Assembly: GCA_001655205.1 (NCBI GenBank)
Contig: LPNZ01006811.1
Coordinates: 60,316 to 124,315, forward strand
Reading direction: 5' to 3'
DNA from: Lenisia limosa
Lineage: Eukaryota; Breviatea
DNA length: 64,000 nucleotides
Shown here piece after piece: positions 34,161 through 46,700 of the stretch (within the stretch, counting starts at the first letter, position 1; each line of letters opens with the position of its first letter). The notes beneath the pieces were generated by a model. That model did not search any database. It was given only the letters and a program-made list of their open reading frames with translations, and was not told where the DNA came from. The position numbers were made by a program, and so were the translations under genes.

Positions 34161-34586
34161 TTTTCCAGTTTTCCTGAGGACACAAACTCAATAAAAACCA
34201 CAAATAAACAAATAATAATAACTGTTCTCTCTTGGCAATATACAATTAAGGAGTATAGGTCAGGAGGGGTTTTTCCCAGGGTTTTCGCTGGTTTCCTCGA
34301 CACAGGGGGGTGGCCGCGGCCGCCCCAGGAGGTTTCGCCATTTCCATTACCCTTCATATTCGATATATTTTTTTCGCCAGGTTTCGAAGATTGCATTTTC
34401 ACTGAAAGTTCTGCCATTCTTTCCCTTTTTATCTCAAGCACTCCTGTGCATTTGTGTCACTGTAAAGAGAGAGAATACATTAAGAGGGTATTGGGTTATT
34501 CTGTGGTTATTTTGTCGTTTTTCTGTAGAGTTTGCTTTAGACAGTCACTTTTTCGGCACCTTCTATTGCATTAAATAGAGTTCAAG
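34161..34586. other. Divergent spacer between IFT74 and the LIM-PH gene
   Basis: Contains a probable 5' UTR intron of IFT74 (acceptor CTCAG 14 nt before the ATG) and a GC-rich block near 34260-34350 that is open on the minus strand (MQSSKPGEKNISNMKGNG). That block could be 5' UTR or an unrecognised upstream exon. No other gene seen. Confidence 0.35.
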
Positions 34587-37500
34587 ATGTTTGCCTCTCA
34601 AAAATGCGTAAGAATGGCAGTTAAACGTCCTTATCGATAATCAAATATTCTTATCCGCTTTTTGCTTTGATAGGGGAGGGATGTAATTTAATTGAGGCTC
34701 AAATATGTTGGTTATTTTTTACCCTAAAGCAGACATTAAGCTAACTGTTTTCAGGTCCGCTGCGACAAAACCGTGTACGACATGGAAGCTGTCACTGGTC
34801 ATTCAGATGTTTGCTGTTCATGGTCAAAGAGGATGACTTGTCTCATCGTTTAGTATCACAAGCAATGCTACTCATGCCTTGAATGTGGCATGAAGTTGAT
34901 TGGCAAGAGAGCCTTCGCACATCCATCAGGAGTGGACATCGTCTGTGGTATCTGCATCCAGAGCATGTTTGCTGCATTTCTTCAGTCTCTTCACTCCCTA
35001 GCCAATATGATAAGGAAGATACCTCGCGGTTCAACTGCGNNNNNNNNNNNNNNNNNNNNNNNNNNNNNNNNNNNNNNNNNNNNNNNNNNNNNNNNNNNNN
35101 NNNNNNNNNNNNNNNNNNNNNNNNNNNNNNNCCATTCATACATTGTCTATTTATTATATTTCGGAGGATGTCTGAGTTATTCGAAAGTCGAAACTGACTG
35201 AGCAGAATGTTTCCGCTGCCCCATCTGCCCCCCTGAGGCACCAGCTATTCCTACCGACAAAGAGTATCACACACATCAAGGGTGGCCTTATTGGTTGGCA
35301 AATTATGGCATACAGGAGCTGTTAATCATGCTTCTCTTCTGTGTCTGTATCTCAAAAAGACTCAGTATTGATAGATTGCTTTTGAAGAGTTATTGTTGAG
35401 ATTTGCCGGAAGTTGAAATTGATTTACCCTATTTTTGCGCTGTAATCAAATTCTAGATCGTGGCAAGGCGCTTTTTAAGACTTTTTCAAACAAAAACATT
35501 CTATGTGATATATTTGACTGCTTCATTTATTTCTCCACTCACTATGCAGTAAACTTCACTACGCTGATTACAATGATGTCCAATGTAGTCATTGCAAAAC
35601 AGTATGCTGCCTTTCCGTTGACCTCCCATGCAGCATATTTATGTTAATTATCCAGGCTGTCTGCGCTGGAGATCCAGTTGCTGTTGTTCAAGATTCATGG
35701 GTTCATGCTGAGTGTGAGATGCCTTACAAAGGTGGGGTAGGAATGTTGATTCACTCTAGTTTTTGTCCTTGTAAAAATGTCGATGAGACTACCATTTCTT
35801 GGGCAAGCTGACATCTTACCATGTAGACAACCTGGGCTTAAATGCGCCGCCGGCACGCATGCCGCCGGGCCCTCCAACAGATGGACGTGGGCGTGGTCGC
35901 GGCAGAGGCAGAGGACGCGGTCGTGGCCGTGGAGCACGTGGAAGAGGTGTGTGTTCATTTGGGCATTATGCAGTTCATTTTGGGCATTGATCAGTTCTGA
36001 CTCATTNNNNNNNNNNNNNNNNNNNNNNNNNNNNNNNNNNNNNNNNNNNNNNNNNNNNNNNGTAGGAGGACCGCCTCGAGGTGAGGTGAATGAAGAACCA
36101 CACCAGGAGTTTAAATGATAGCATCAGACATAAATTTTTTTTACTATGTTTAGGTGGGGCCCCCTCCAGTGGACCCCCAAGAGGTTTGTTTTCTTCTCAT
36201 CTCCACATTACATCCAAACCATGATAGTATAATATATCATAGAATGCACAGGGTAGGTATAATTGCTGTCGTATAATATATTTGTGTATTTTTACTGTCA
36301 TAGGTGGAGCCCCCTCTCGAGCCCCCCCTGGTCCTCCCCCTGCTGCTGTATCTGTATGTTGAAATTTGCCATTTTCTTACCACATAGAATTACGACGAGG
36401 ATGAGGATGAGGATGAAAATGGCCCTTGCACAAAGTGAGTGATTCTGTTTCAAGAGTATTACTGTGGCTTCCCTTCGTTTCCAACCAAGTGATAATCTTG
36501 TTTTTCATTTGTCATTGCTATATGCATGTCATATATTATGCTGTCGTTACTTACACTTCAGGCCAATGAGAGCACCTCCCTCTCTGCCATCAAGAGCACC
36601 GCCGGGACCTCCAATGGTGGGAACTACCACCACCACTACCACCACGTACCACAGCATTGACCCCGAACCCACTGCTTATGGTGCACATAACGCGAGAAAG
36701 TAGGTACCCGTTGCTTTGCAACCAGAGAACTGACATGTTAGAATTGGTCTTGATGGGGATACTACAGGAGTCTCTTGCATTATTGACCCCCCACCAATGC
36801 CTGCCACAAAAGATGAAGTCAAGGTTAGATTCGAATTCAAAAGACAACAATTTTTGGGAGCATTGAAAAACCAAATAGTAAACGCTTTGTACCAATAAAT
36901 TTTGTTTAGTGGAGTGCCGCAAGTCAAAAATATACGGCCTTGTTTTAGTAGTAGCATCCTCCCTCCCCTGTAACGCAGTGGTGTGGCCTGATAATTTTGT
37001 AATGCTGGCTAGTCAGTGTCTAAAATGATAAAGAAGTTATGTCCACGCTTTTTCATTTTTACTTGCAAAGAGAGTAAAAGCCATTTACTCTTCAAGGTTA
37101 GGAACTCGATCAAACTGGAGTGCGGCATTCAATGTGATGATGTGAGCATTTATACCTAAAAGTTAAAACTGATAGTCATTGACTTTCTCAGATAACACGT
37201 AGTATGATAATTTGATGAGTTTTATTCTTTTTGATGTTGTTGATATGATCAACATAAAGATATATCCGTATCCAATGTCAGTTTGACCTTTTTGTCTTTT
37301 GCTTTTATTTTGTATTACTACATATCTGGTTATCTTCATTATTTTTGAACCGCTGAACCCGTGTATATTAACTATGGTTTAGAGCTCACCATTTTTATTG
37401 GTTTTACTTATGGTGCAGAAGGGAATTGTTTGCCAGGGCCGTCTCTACAAAAAAGGAGGCTCCAATGGAGGCCTTTTCTCGTAAGTTAGATTTCAAGTGA

Positions 37501-37982
37501 ATATCGCACTAATCGTGAAAATTGACAAGTTTTTATACCCCCCCCCCCCAGNNNNNNNNNNNNNNNNNNNNNNNNNNNNNNNNNNNNNNNNNNNNNNNNN
37601 NNNNNNNNATTGTACTAAACACAGATGTTTTGCAATACTACTTTGACGAAGCCGAAAGTATCCGAGGCAACTGCCTTGGTCATGTGGACCTTGAAGGAGC
37701 CCAGGTGAGGAGATCTTTGATCTTATTGTTTAGATTGTCTTGTGCCGCACACCACCAGTCAAAGAGGATCCCAACTGGTTCTACTTTTATGTGGGAGGAT
37801 TGTTTTTTGTTATTTATGCTATAGGTTCAGAGTCAAGGAAAGAAAAAGCTCAGAAGAGTTCTTTTCAAAGCTTCTTCCATCACTGGTTTGTTCCCTTGTG
37901 AACCTTGCTTAATTTCTTAGAACGCCTTGTGTGGACAGATCGAATTGCTCGTGTTATCAGTACGTACAAGGTCAATAAATAG
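34587..37982 (+). CDS. LIM-domain protein with RG-repeat, proline-rich linker and C-terminal PH domain
   Basis: Predicted cytoskeletal or membrane adaptor. The start at 34587 gives MFASQKCVRCDKTVYDMEAV, LIM zinc ligands, followed by YHKQCYSCLECGMKLIGKRA and VDIVCGIC. A second module has ECFRCPICPPEAPAIP (near 35205), and a third has QCSHCKTAVCAGDPVAVVQD then WVHAEC (35600-35715). Next is a run of at least eight Arg-Gly pairs (35883-35945) inside PPARMPPGPP and APPGPP proline-rich sequence, with poly-Thr and DEDEDED stretches. The C-terminal PH domain (37418-37982) has GRLYKKGGSNGGLFSR, YYFDEAESIRGNCLGHVDLE, DPNWFYFY and the PH helix with its invariant Trp, LVWTDRIARVISTYK, then TAG. Gaps at 35040-35131, 36007-36061 and 37552-37608 hide parts of a LIM and of the PH. 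I know no standard family with this exact order. Confidence 0.8.
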
Positions 37983-38149
37983 GTTATTTATGTTGGGTTA
38001 TTTGGGCTGTTTCATGTTTTTTCATACTATGTACTTTTTGGGTCTGTTGAATTGACAAAAAATACATTAAAGTCTTCTTAACCATACTACTATACAATGA
38101 AATCAGTGAAACAAAAGAAAAAATTATACACTAAAGACCCCAAGTAACA

Positions 38150-38791
38150 CTATAAACTGGTTGCGGATTCCGTTTGTGATCGGTCCGCTTGTACTAGGCC
38201 CTCCTGGAATAACGATGAGGGAAAGGTGCGTTAAAGGAATAAGAAACATATAACGCATACTCTTGGAAGGGAGGGTGAACGTGCAGGAGAAGCAGGAGGT
38301 GAGTAAAGACTCCTGAAATATAAGTCCAAGGTTCCCCAATAAGAAAAGAAGGTAAAATTCAACATACACAGCCTCCAAGTTGACAGAGTCTTGAGCGCTA
38401 TCTCGTCTGTTGAACTCCAAAGAAGAGTCCAAATCAAGGACAGCTGGTTCAGGCCTACGATGATGACAGAAAGAAGAAGACCAACTTTTCGGGCTCATTG
38501 AGAACAATATGAACATTTTGGGATGAAACTGCTGATACTGCTGTTGGCTCAACAGGATGTAAACTGCTCTGCTTCGGCGATGAATAGGCACTTTCAACCT
38601 CCAAATCTGATGGTTTTGGAGAAAGTGTCTCCGAGTCGAACTGTGACTTCTTGATAATTAATGAAAGAGCAAAGGGTGATGACGAGAGAGAAACGCACTT
38701 TTGAGAAGCCTTCGTCACTATGGTCACTCGTCTCACCAGGCCGTCGGAATTGCTCGTAGCTCACTCGCATTTCTTTCTGTTTCGTTAACAT
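38150..38791 (-). CDS. Short Ser/Pro-rich, probably disordered protein
   Basis: Four or five exons join in phase to about 150 residues. It starts MLTKQKEMRVSYEQFRRPGE at 38791, continues SQFDSETLSPKPSDLEVESA, PVEPTAVSAVSSQNVHIVL, PEPAVLDLDSSLEFNRRDSA and SLYSPPASPARSPSLPR, and ends QTESATSL at 38150. Many SP and SPxR/K motifs look like proline-directed kinase sites, so a cell-cycle or cytoskeletal phosphoprotein is plausible, by inference only. No folded domain is recognised. Its ATG is 35 bp from the ATG of the next, divergent gene. Confidence 0.5.
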
Positions 38792-38826
38792 TCCTTTTGT
38801 TTACACAAACTGTTAACAAACTAAAA

Positions 38827-39105
38827 ATGGAATCCCCAAACCCGAGAAAGCCGCTCGCGCCTTCGAAGAGCCGACCTCACAAAGTGACCGGTCAAAACAA
38901 TGGTCTGGTGGTCGGCGGTGGTCCGAACTGACTGCAGATCCCTGTCCCATTAGAAGGAAAATGCAAGACGACTGGATACCTCGGAGGCTGAATATGTTGG
39001 GCTAAAGCAGCAGGGTGAGACGACCGAGGCTGATGCTGCCATTGGTCTAACGTCAGCACCTCAAGCGACTCTCGCGGGTCACTGGATTGGACATCTTCGG
39101 CCTGA
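38827..39105 (+). CDS. Small basic hypothetical protein
   Basis: The ATG at 38827 opens MESPNPRKPLAPSKSRPHKV. A 47-nt GT-AG intron (38888-38934) joins to DPCPIRRKMQDDWIPRRLN, and a second intron leads to a short Ser-rich end with TGA at 39103-39105. About 60 residues, strongly basic. The first join is well supported; the 3' end is not, since another acceptor frame (HLKRLSRVTGLDIFGLKR) is also open. No family recognised. Confidence 0.4.
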
Positions 39106-39117
39106 AAAGATAATGAG

Positions 39118-39428
39118 TGCATCCGATCCAATCCGATCTGGGATCGGATCGGATTGGTTGCGATCGGTTGCGATATAGTATATATTGTTTAAGTGAAAAT
39201 CAACAGTAAATTATATTAATTTTTTGTGTTTTAAAACCAATTATACTTCCTTTTGACTTTTGTTCAATACATAACTTGTTTTAATAAACCATCTCTGGCA
39301 TTAAAATTAATTAATAGCCAAAAACACATATTTAGTTCGATTCCTGCTAAAGCTTCTTTTGTTTTACCCTAGTATATAGTATTTGCTTTTCTTTTTTCAA
39401 CCGATCCTGGATCGGTTCGCGGTGATAC
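39118..39428. mobile_element. MITE-like element bounded by GATCGG palindromes
   Basis: An AT-rich block of about 310 bp with palindromic GATCGG-rich ends. At the left end CCAATCCGATC (39128-39138) and GATCGGATTGG (39147-39157) form a perfect hairpin, followed by a second copy, GATCGGTTGCG. At the right end AACCGATCC (39399-39407) and GGATCGGTT (39409-39417) form another perfect hairpin. There is no coding sequence inside. It lies between two convergent 3' ends. This resembles a fold-back or MITE-type element; target-site duplications are not obvious. Confidence 0.4.
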
Positions 39429-39582
39429 ACTAGAGATAATGAAACAAATAAGCCGAGGTCAGCCTTATAAGAACTGGTTCACCCACTGATTTCGGGACAA
39501 GTGTGACAAGATCCATTGGATATCGCTTAAACAGTCTCGTAGACACTACTAAGTCAGACAAAAAATACCCCCAAGAGTGCTA

Positions 39583-41631
39583 TCAACCCCCCAGACTCAA
39601 GTACGTGAAACCCATTAGTCCAGAGGCTGCATATAGCCTAAATCTGGTCAGTGCTGCTCAAAATGCCCACAACAAATCAAAAGGTGGAGTCCACTTACGG
39701 GAGGGTTGGAAGACCAATATAGTCTCCCACAACAAAGAGGAAACTGCCAAGAAGACTTCCCATTGCCTGAACCCATGAGAAGCAGCCGAGATCCCAAAGT
39801 CAATGAGACACACCAAACCTCGGCAATAAGGACCATGGACACAACGCCCCCCTGGATTTGACCAAAAAGGGTTGGGTGCGTAATCTTAACGGTTAGTAAA
39901 AGAAAAAATATATCATAACACATATTCTACATAATGATACGTTACTCTAACACCCACCTTTGAGAGAAGACTGTAGATAGCAGGAGCAGTGCCGACCGGT
40001 ATGCCCACAAGAACAACACAGAGGTAGAACAAGGGTGTGGATTTCATGGTCAACGTCACTGCCGCAAAAAGAATAGCCACAGCTGGGCAGGTCAGCAATG
40101 TCTACCCTGGAAAGAACAGGCAAGTTAGCACCAACCAGATGCTAATTGACCAGCTTCGACAACAGGGCGCTCGCCACCCATGATCTTTGATACCCGGGGG
40201 AGGAATAGCGTTGAAACGGCACCAATAAACATGACTAAAGGATTAGAACATGAAGAGTCTGTTTAGATTTGCCTGCCTACGAGCTGTAAGTACCCCGGCA
40301 ATTTCAAGTGAACTGGAATCGAGCTGTTTCCTCATGATAAAGTAAATCTCATACTGAACAATCTAAATGATGAGTTTATTTTCTTATCAAAGCTGCAAAA
40401 TACCCCCCCCCCCCAACTGCAAGGGCTGTTNNNNNNNNNNNNNNNNNNNNNNNNNNNNNNNNNNNNNNNNNNNNNNNNNNNNNNNNNNNNNNNNNNNNNN
40501 NNNCAATAAAGGGGTCCAGTTTCAGAAGCTTCAAGGATGCTACTCTGTCAAGCCACAAAGAACAAAACCATATCAGTGTATGCTATTTCATTGCAAAATA
40601 ACAATTGCCCCCCCCCCTACCGAAAGGATTAACTCGGACCCATTTGACTCCTCCAGGCCTTTTTTCGCTGATTGTCTCTCGACCAAAGACAGCCATCACA
40701 ATGACAACAACAATTCTGATCAGTCAAAGACACACTGAAATAATATCCCGTACCCTAGAATCGCAAGATACGCGCACCAATGATTGACTTCCTTTTCCTC
40801 GGCATTATTAGCTAGGAGAGTGAAAAGAGAGAGGGTATCAGAGACAAACAGGCGAATCCAGCAGCCAAAGAGCCCGTGGACAGCGCTAGCGTGCTGGTGA
40901 AGCCCAAAACTGTCATTGCTGTAACACGTTGTTGTGTGGCTGTAACATCAGACAGGGCGGATCGCGCAGTAAGTTGGCTTATTGCTGTGGTGGTCAGAAT
41001 GCTCTCACGTAATGCGGTTGGACTGCTAAGATGCGAAAAAAAAAACTTTTCGCAAAACCGCTTACTTGAAAGACCCTCAACAGTAGCACTAATGAATACA
41101 ATGACAAGCATTTGTCGACTCAGAAGTAAAGCAATTCCAACCTAAGAATCATAAAAACCTGTTCTATTTTGACACAATATATTTTCGATACCACCATCAT
41201 ATTTTCGTTAACTATTGAAAAGAATAAATACTACCCAGCATACGATTCTCAGAACCGCCCCAAAGCCGCTCCAAATTGCCATTGGCTTCCGTCCCAAAAC
41301 GTCAATTAGCAGTCCCAGGAGGGGATCAAATAGGAACTGTTGTGTGAGTTGAATAAAACAACACACGTTTTCTCATTTTGACTGCTATAGCAACATACCT
41401 GAAGCAGCCTTGACAAAAATATGGACAAAGAAACGATAAAAGTATTTGTAGATAACTCATAGTTGAGCATTTCAAGGATTCTAAGGAATAAGCAAACCAA
41501 CTGAAACGAAACAATCCAAACTTTGGGAGGAAGATAGAGACAGCAAAATAGATAACATTGGCAATGTTGGCTACCAGTATATAAGGAATGCCTTTGGAGA
41601 GCCATTGCTTTGTCTGAGAGGATAGCCCCAT
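39583..41631 (-). CDS. Major facilitator superfamily transporter
   Basis: Multi-pass secondary transporter, about 12 spans. The start at 41631 gives MGLSSQTKQWLSKGIPYILV, with the first span ILVANIANVIYFAVSIFLP. The MFS motif A equivalent, GLLIDVLGRKPMAIWSG, is near 41300-41250. Later spans include ALLLSRQMLVIVFISATVEG, VTAMTVLGFTSTLALSTGSL, CPAVAILFAAVTLTM and STPLFYLCVVLVGIPVGTAP, and GQIQGGVVSMVLIAE, WVQAMGSLLGSFLFVVGDYI and LYAASGLMGFTYLSLGG end the protein at 39583. The drug/sugar-like 'GQxQG' helix 10 resembles tetracycline-resistance and MFSD14-type carriers. The N run at 40431-40503 is in an intron. The substrate cannot be assigned. Confidence 0.8.
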
Positions 41632-42083
41632 GTTGTACCCTAAGAAGGTTGAAGGTTAAAAGAAGCAATGGCATTTAGTCTCACCAATAACAATTGACAA
41701 GAAGACCAGTCAATGAAAATCACAATTCATATTTAGAACTTTAGAACGTGTGAACTTCTACCCAGAGAAGGAATGCGATGATTGGATGCGGGAAAGAGAA
41801 GCAGGTTGGTATCCTGTTTCCGTTTGGTTTCCGTTTTCTTCTCGTTTAGCCTTTTAACCTGTGTTTTAATTGCTCTGAAAAGGGTGAAAAGGGTTGGTAG
41901 CAGGTTGGGAGAGGAGGAAAGAAACAATATAAACCCCCCACACATTGCTTGTTCTAGAATTCTAAGTTCCCTCTTCCTCTCTTTACTCTAGCTTTGTTGG
42001 TGATTTTGCTGCGTGCGCTTCTATTGTTTTAGTAATCCCGGATTCTCGGTTTTTGGTTTTTTTGTGATCACTTACTAATCATT
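41632..42083. other. Divergent promoter region, no gene
   Basis: Spacer between the MFS gene start and the Pro/Tyr-rich gene start, with T-rich stretches. Short frames on both strands lack conserved features. Nothing else seen. Confidence 0.4.
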
Positions 42084-43602
42084 ATGGAAGCCTTGTTCCA
42101 GAGTAACCCCCGAAATGTAGGTATTTAAATAATTTATATATGACCATTATTCCTACCAGAAAACAACACCTCCACCTGGTCCCGCCGTGTTCCTCAAAAC
42201 AGCCTCAATTTGCTTCCAGGTGAGATTGGTTTAGGATATTTACATGGCCCATATCAGCAGCGTTCAGGAAATAATCTCTGAAAAAGTAAACACAAAACGT
42301 TGGGGTCACAGTTTTTTGACCCACTAGCGACAGCTAAAACTCCCTCGACGCTCCTTCCCCGCCACTCGTGCGCCTGCTTTCAAGCACCCCACACCGCTAG
42401 CAACCACGTCGCTACAGTATGACAACTTACCCAATGCGGAGATACCGCCGGCCAGTGCCGTTCCAGTGCCTGCTAAAGTATCAAAGGTTCGGGTCACCAA
42501 ACTGATAACATCCATCCCCGCGGCTTGACTTCTCAGGAGCTCGACGCTGTTGAGGACGAAGAAATGCTTCTCGCACCCTCCCAAGAACCCCAGCCCGCAG
42601 TAGAATCGGTAGCCCCACAAACCCCACGGGACCAGGCGCATGCAGCAAAGTCCCCCTATCCTCATGACGTATCGCCTTGTCACACCCAGCTTCAGGACGT
42701 CTACGACCCTTCCGTAATGTACCCCCAGGTTTGTCTTATACTAAGTGTTTTTGTTGTTTCTTGTGAAGTAACGATTTAGTACCCTGTCTATCCCAATGCT
42801 GGATACTCAATTCACCACCCTCATTTACACCCGGTGCGTGAGATTGACTCTTTTTCTTTTACTTAGATATATACATATCATATGATGTGATCTAATTACT
42901 ATATTTTATTCTTTACAATCCAGTCTGCCCCCCTTCCAGTCTACCACCCAGCGTCGCACCCAATGTACTCTTCTCCCCATATGCGAAGGTTTGACCTTGG
43001 CATGATTGCCCTCTCTGATGGTTTTGAGTTTCACAATTCAGTTTGTACCGACCAAGGGAGAGCCATCATTCATCAAGGACGGGGCCCTATTCAAGAACGT
43101 TGGGAGGGTAACTGCTACCAAACCAAATAACCATGGTTAAAATTCCCTTGTTTTGTCACCAGGACCTGTAAGTAGTCCTAACTTCACAGAGAGAGAGCAA
43201 CTGACGTGCTCAATAGTAAAAAGGATGATTTTGAGGAATTGTTGCCCCCTCCAGAGCTACTTCATGGAGTTTCAAGAGACTATGCTAGGTGGGTGACTGC
43301 GTTTTATGTTCAATATTCAACTTATTACACACAATGAGGCTGCATAGTTAAACGCATCAATTTGATATCGAATTAACTCTCCACAGATAACACAATGTTG
43401 TGGTAGCATGTCCAGTTTTATATGATTTAACATTTTCAATGAGGAACCAATACTTGATCAAACCGATTTATATGTGCGGTTGAATGAATGTTGGTAGATA
43501 TCAAATTATAGTATTCATTTGTACTCTATCTTCTTTTGACACACCAGGGGCTTCATGACCGCCTGGTGCTCTAGATTGCAGGAAAATGGCTTCCTCCATT
43601 AG
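42084..43602 (+). CDS. Pro/Tyr/His-rich hypothetical protein
   Basis: The start at 42084 gives MEALFQSNPRN, then TTPPPGPAVFLKTASICFQ, RQLKLPRRSFPATRAPAF, EDEEMLLAPSQEPQPAVES and a tyrosine/proline stretch (VYDPSVMYPQYPVYPNAGYS, HHPHLHPSAPLPVYHPASHP, MYSSPHMRR). The end has DDFEELLPPPELLHGVSRDY or an alternative frame, then TAW-CSRLQENGFLH with TAG at 43600-43602. It is probably intrinsically disordered; repeated YP and HP pairs recall prion-like or coat-associated low-complexity proteins. The phase of the exons at 43040-43300 is uncertain. No family recognised. Confidence 0.5.
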
Positions 43603-43781
43603 TCAAATAATAAATAGGATTGGTACCTTCCACAGCATTAGTGTTGTCATTTTTATATTTCACTATCTCCTCAATGCTGTACGTTCACATACAATTCATC
43701 AAAAACCTATTACTAGTGTACAAGAGAAACAAAACATCCAAACTAATCATCGAGAAGAACATGAGCGCCATGAACACTGAC

Positions 43782-46700
43782 CTAAAAGGTTAGATGATTG
43801 AGAGCATCGCTTGGGGTTGCACCCACCTGTACAACACCGTTGAGACTGCCATCTGGACTGAATAGCTCCACGTTTTGACCCACAATATCCACGCCACTGA
43901 AGAGGCACGAAATACTACATGACGCGAGGCCAACTTCATACGCACAATCCTCAAGAGCTTGGAACACTGTGAAAGCTGCAAAGGTTAATAATCGACCGTG
44001 TTATACTGAAACAAGCCATCCACCACCAACACATGACCATTTCCGCCTCGCTATCCATGAAGTTTTCAAGAGCCTGTTTCAGATCGGAGGTGATCTCAAC
44101 TTCTGCATAGTAAAAAAGTTGGCAAAGGCAGACAAACGTTGATTAAAGGCAAAGATAATTGCATTGTTTCGCGAACATGTCGCATCAATGTGTGGAGAGT
44201 CAATCTCCTCCAAGCCTCCAAACTCAATAGATGCGAACACTCTGCTTTCGTTATTATTGCATTCGAAAAATTTGAGGAGAACACCACCCCTTACTCTTTC
44301 AGAGGCCCGTTTTCAGTTTCCATACTCAGAAGGCTTACGCCGTGAATTTCAATTACCATGTTACCAGGAGGGGGGCTCATGATACTTGCTGTGGGGGGAC
44401 ATGAGTCTATTCCAAGGAGGCAAGACACACCTGGTAGGATCCCAGCTTTGCCGAGTGCTTTGTCCATTGTGTCTGATAGTTCGCGCATCTGTTTCTAAAA
44501 AAGTAAACACTCATACCACAACAAGTATATGTAGTACAATGAAAGGAAAGAGAATAACAACGAATAGCACAGGTGAATCAGTTTTTGAAGCAGCTACAAT
44601 GACAAAATGAGAGCACGAACCTTTTCTTTACTCAAAATGTGATCATCACCTTCGCCAACTTCATGAGCTTCCGACTCCTGGTTATGAGCCTTTTTGTTGC
44701 AAAGAAAAACACCAAAGAACAATACGGATTGAAATTTATGAAGCTTATCAAAATGATAACGTCCTACCATATCCGAAATATCGTCATAGATGTCCTCTAA
44801 CGCAACGTTAGGAAGGGGTTCCTCAGGGGGTGGGATGGAAGGCTGAGGAGACGTTACCTTCACAGGTTAGCAACAAAAGTGAGACCCAACCTGTCGAGGC
44901 TGATTAGACCTTGGCGTTACGCTGATTGTGATTGACGGTTCTGAGTCAGGCTCCAGCTCAGCAGGCTACGGCAATGAAAACAATGATGCTAGTAGCCGTA
45001 CCTGGGCAGAGAAAGGGTCTTGTTGGCCCTGGAAAGGTGCAATTGGCGGTTCGTCGTCAAGATCGTCGAATATGGTGTTCTTCTTTGGCTCCCTCTCGTC
45101 ATCAGTCAAATGTGAGGGCACCGCCATTGCAATTCGCTCCTCTCGCTGTGTCATCCGAAGCGGCTGTGGTTGGTCCGAGTCTGGTGGTCAGTTGGCATGG
45201 GGGGGGGGGGGGNNNNNNNNNNNNNNNNNNNNNNNNNNNNNNNNNNNNNNNNNNNNNNNNNNNNNNNNNNNNNNNNNNNNNNNNNNNNNNNNNNNNNNNN
45301 NNNNNNNNNNNNNNNNNNNNNNNNNNNNNNGTCACTGCGGCGGCCTTGGTAGGCTCCTAAGGAGTTAACGGAACACAGGGACACAAGACGAACCTCCAGG
45401 AGGCGCATTGCCACCATGATAGAACCCTTGACTTCGCCGTCACTGATAAGTTCATACGACGTTTCGTGCTCCTCACTAAACCATCAGTAAGCAATATGAT
45501 GGCATTTATCAGTCTTATGTAACCCCATAATGCTTGTCACACAGGTTAAACCATTTACATCTTTTATGCATATTCATAACACATGGGATAACGCCCCATC
45601 TTCCTCAACCTCAACTATTACAAGCAAACCGTGATAAGTCGGAAAGGTCAACAAGAGCCTTGTAGAGGCCAGAACCGTCTGACGCGAAGACGACAAGTCC
45701 ATACGCCTTCATGAGGGGAAGATGGCTTGGAGGGGGCCATGCAATTGTATGCCTAAATAGTGAGTTACGTTGGACAATAGAGCCACAGCCCTCCACCNNN
45801 NNNNNNNNNNNNNNNNNNNNNNNNNNNNNNNNNNNNNNNNNNNNNNNNNNNNNNNNNNNNNNNNNNNNNNNNNNNNNNNNNNNNNNNNNNNNNNNNNNNN
45901 NNNNNNNNTCTGGTGAAATGGTCACTGACTGGCCAGGAGGCAAGTGGTAGTAAACTCCATAGGATATGGGCTGTCTCATAAGGACAAAAGCAACAGTAGC
46001 AAACCTGTCCAGTTGTGTCAGTTGTAGGAAGTCCTGAAGCAGTGATAACTGATATTTGGGCTTGGCAAGTGGTGCAAGGAGGCATAAGGCTCGGAAGCGA
46101 TGTATTCGGTTCAGTGCGGTAACTCTGGTGGTCCTTATATGACTCCATATCAACTACACTGTCAGCAAAGACACAGACTCAGCCCACTGTCAATCGCCTT
46201 TCTGATCCTGATTTCAGCCTGAGACGACCCGACCCGTGTGTCACTACCAAGTCCTAAAAGATGAGGCTTGTGGAAGACAATCCTCACCTGAAGGCCGTCT
46301 TGACGAGTCGGTGACGTAATCGAATGCAGCATACACTAAGATGTTAAACATGACGGTTGCTTGTCTTACCCCAGTTCGTTGGCTGTCGTGTAACTGCCGT
46401 CATGATGAGGTTGCCTCTTGCTGCAAGAGCAGGCGTGCCATTTGCCGACAGCGTCAGAAGTCGGATTTCAATGGGCTGTAATGGTAAGTAATGTTATGGT
46501 TAGAACTTACCCAGGTGTGCAAAAACTCCATGACTGGCAGCTCCACTGATGGAAGAATGAAGGACACTGTCGTGGATATCGGCTGCGGAGTTGGGTCGGC
46601 CATTCGCTCACTGCGTGAGGGTCCGAAGAGTTTCATCTTGCGGATAAGAGATGGAGGCAAATAGAGGCAAAATAGAAAGAAAGCAGAGCTGTCATACAGG

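Noticed and set aside
38892-39131. Minus-strand open frame beginning MDRMHSLSFQAEDVQ
   Set aside because: It lies opposite the spliced plus-strand small basic gene, and its interior contains that gene's well-formed intron; no join to the minus-strand gene at 38791 was found.
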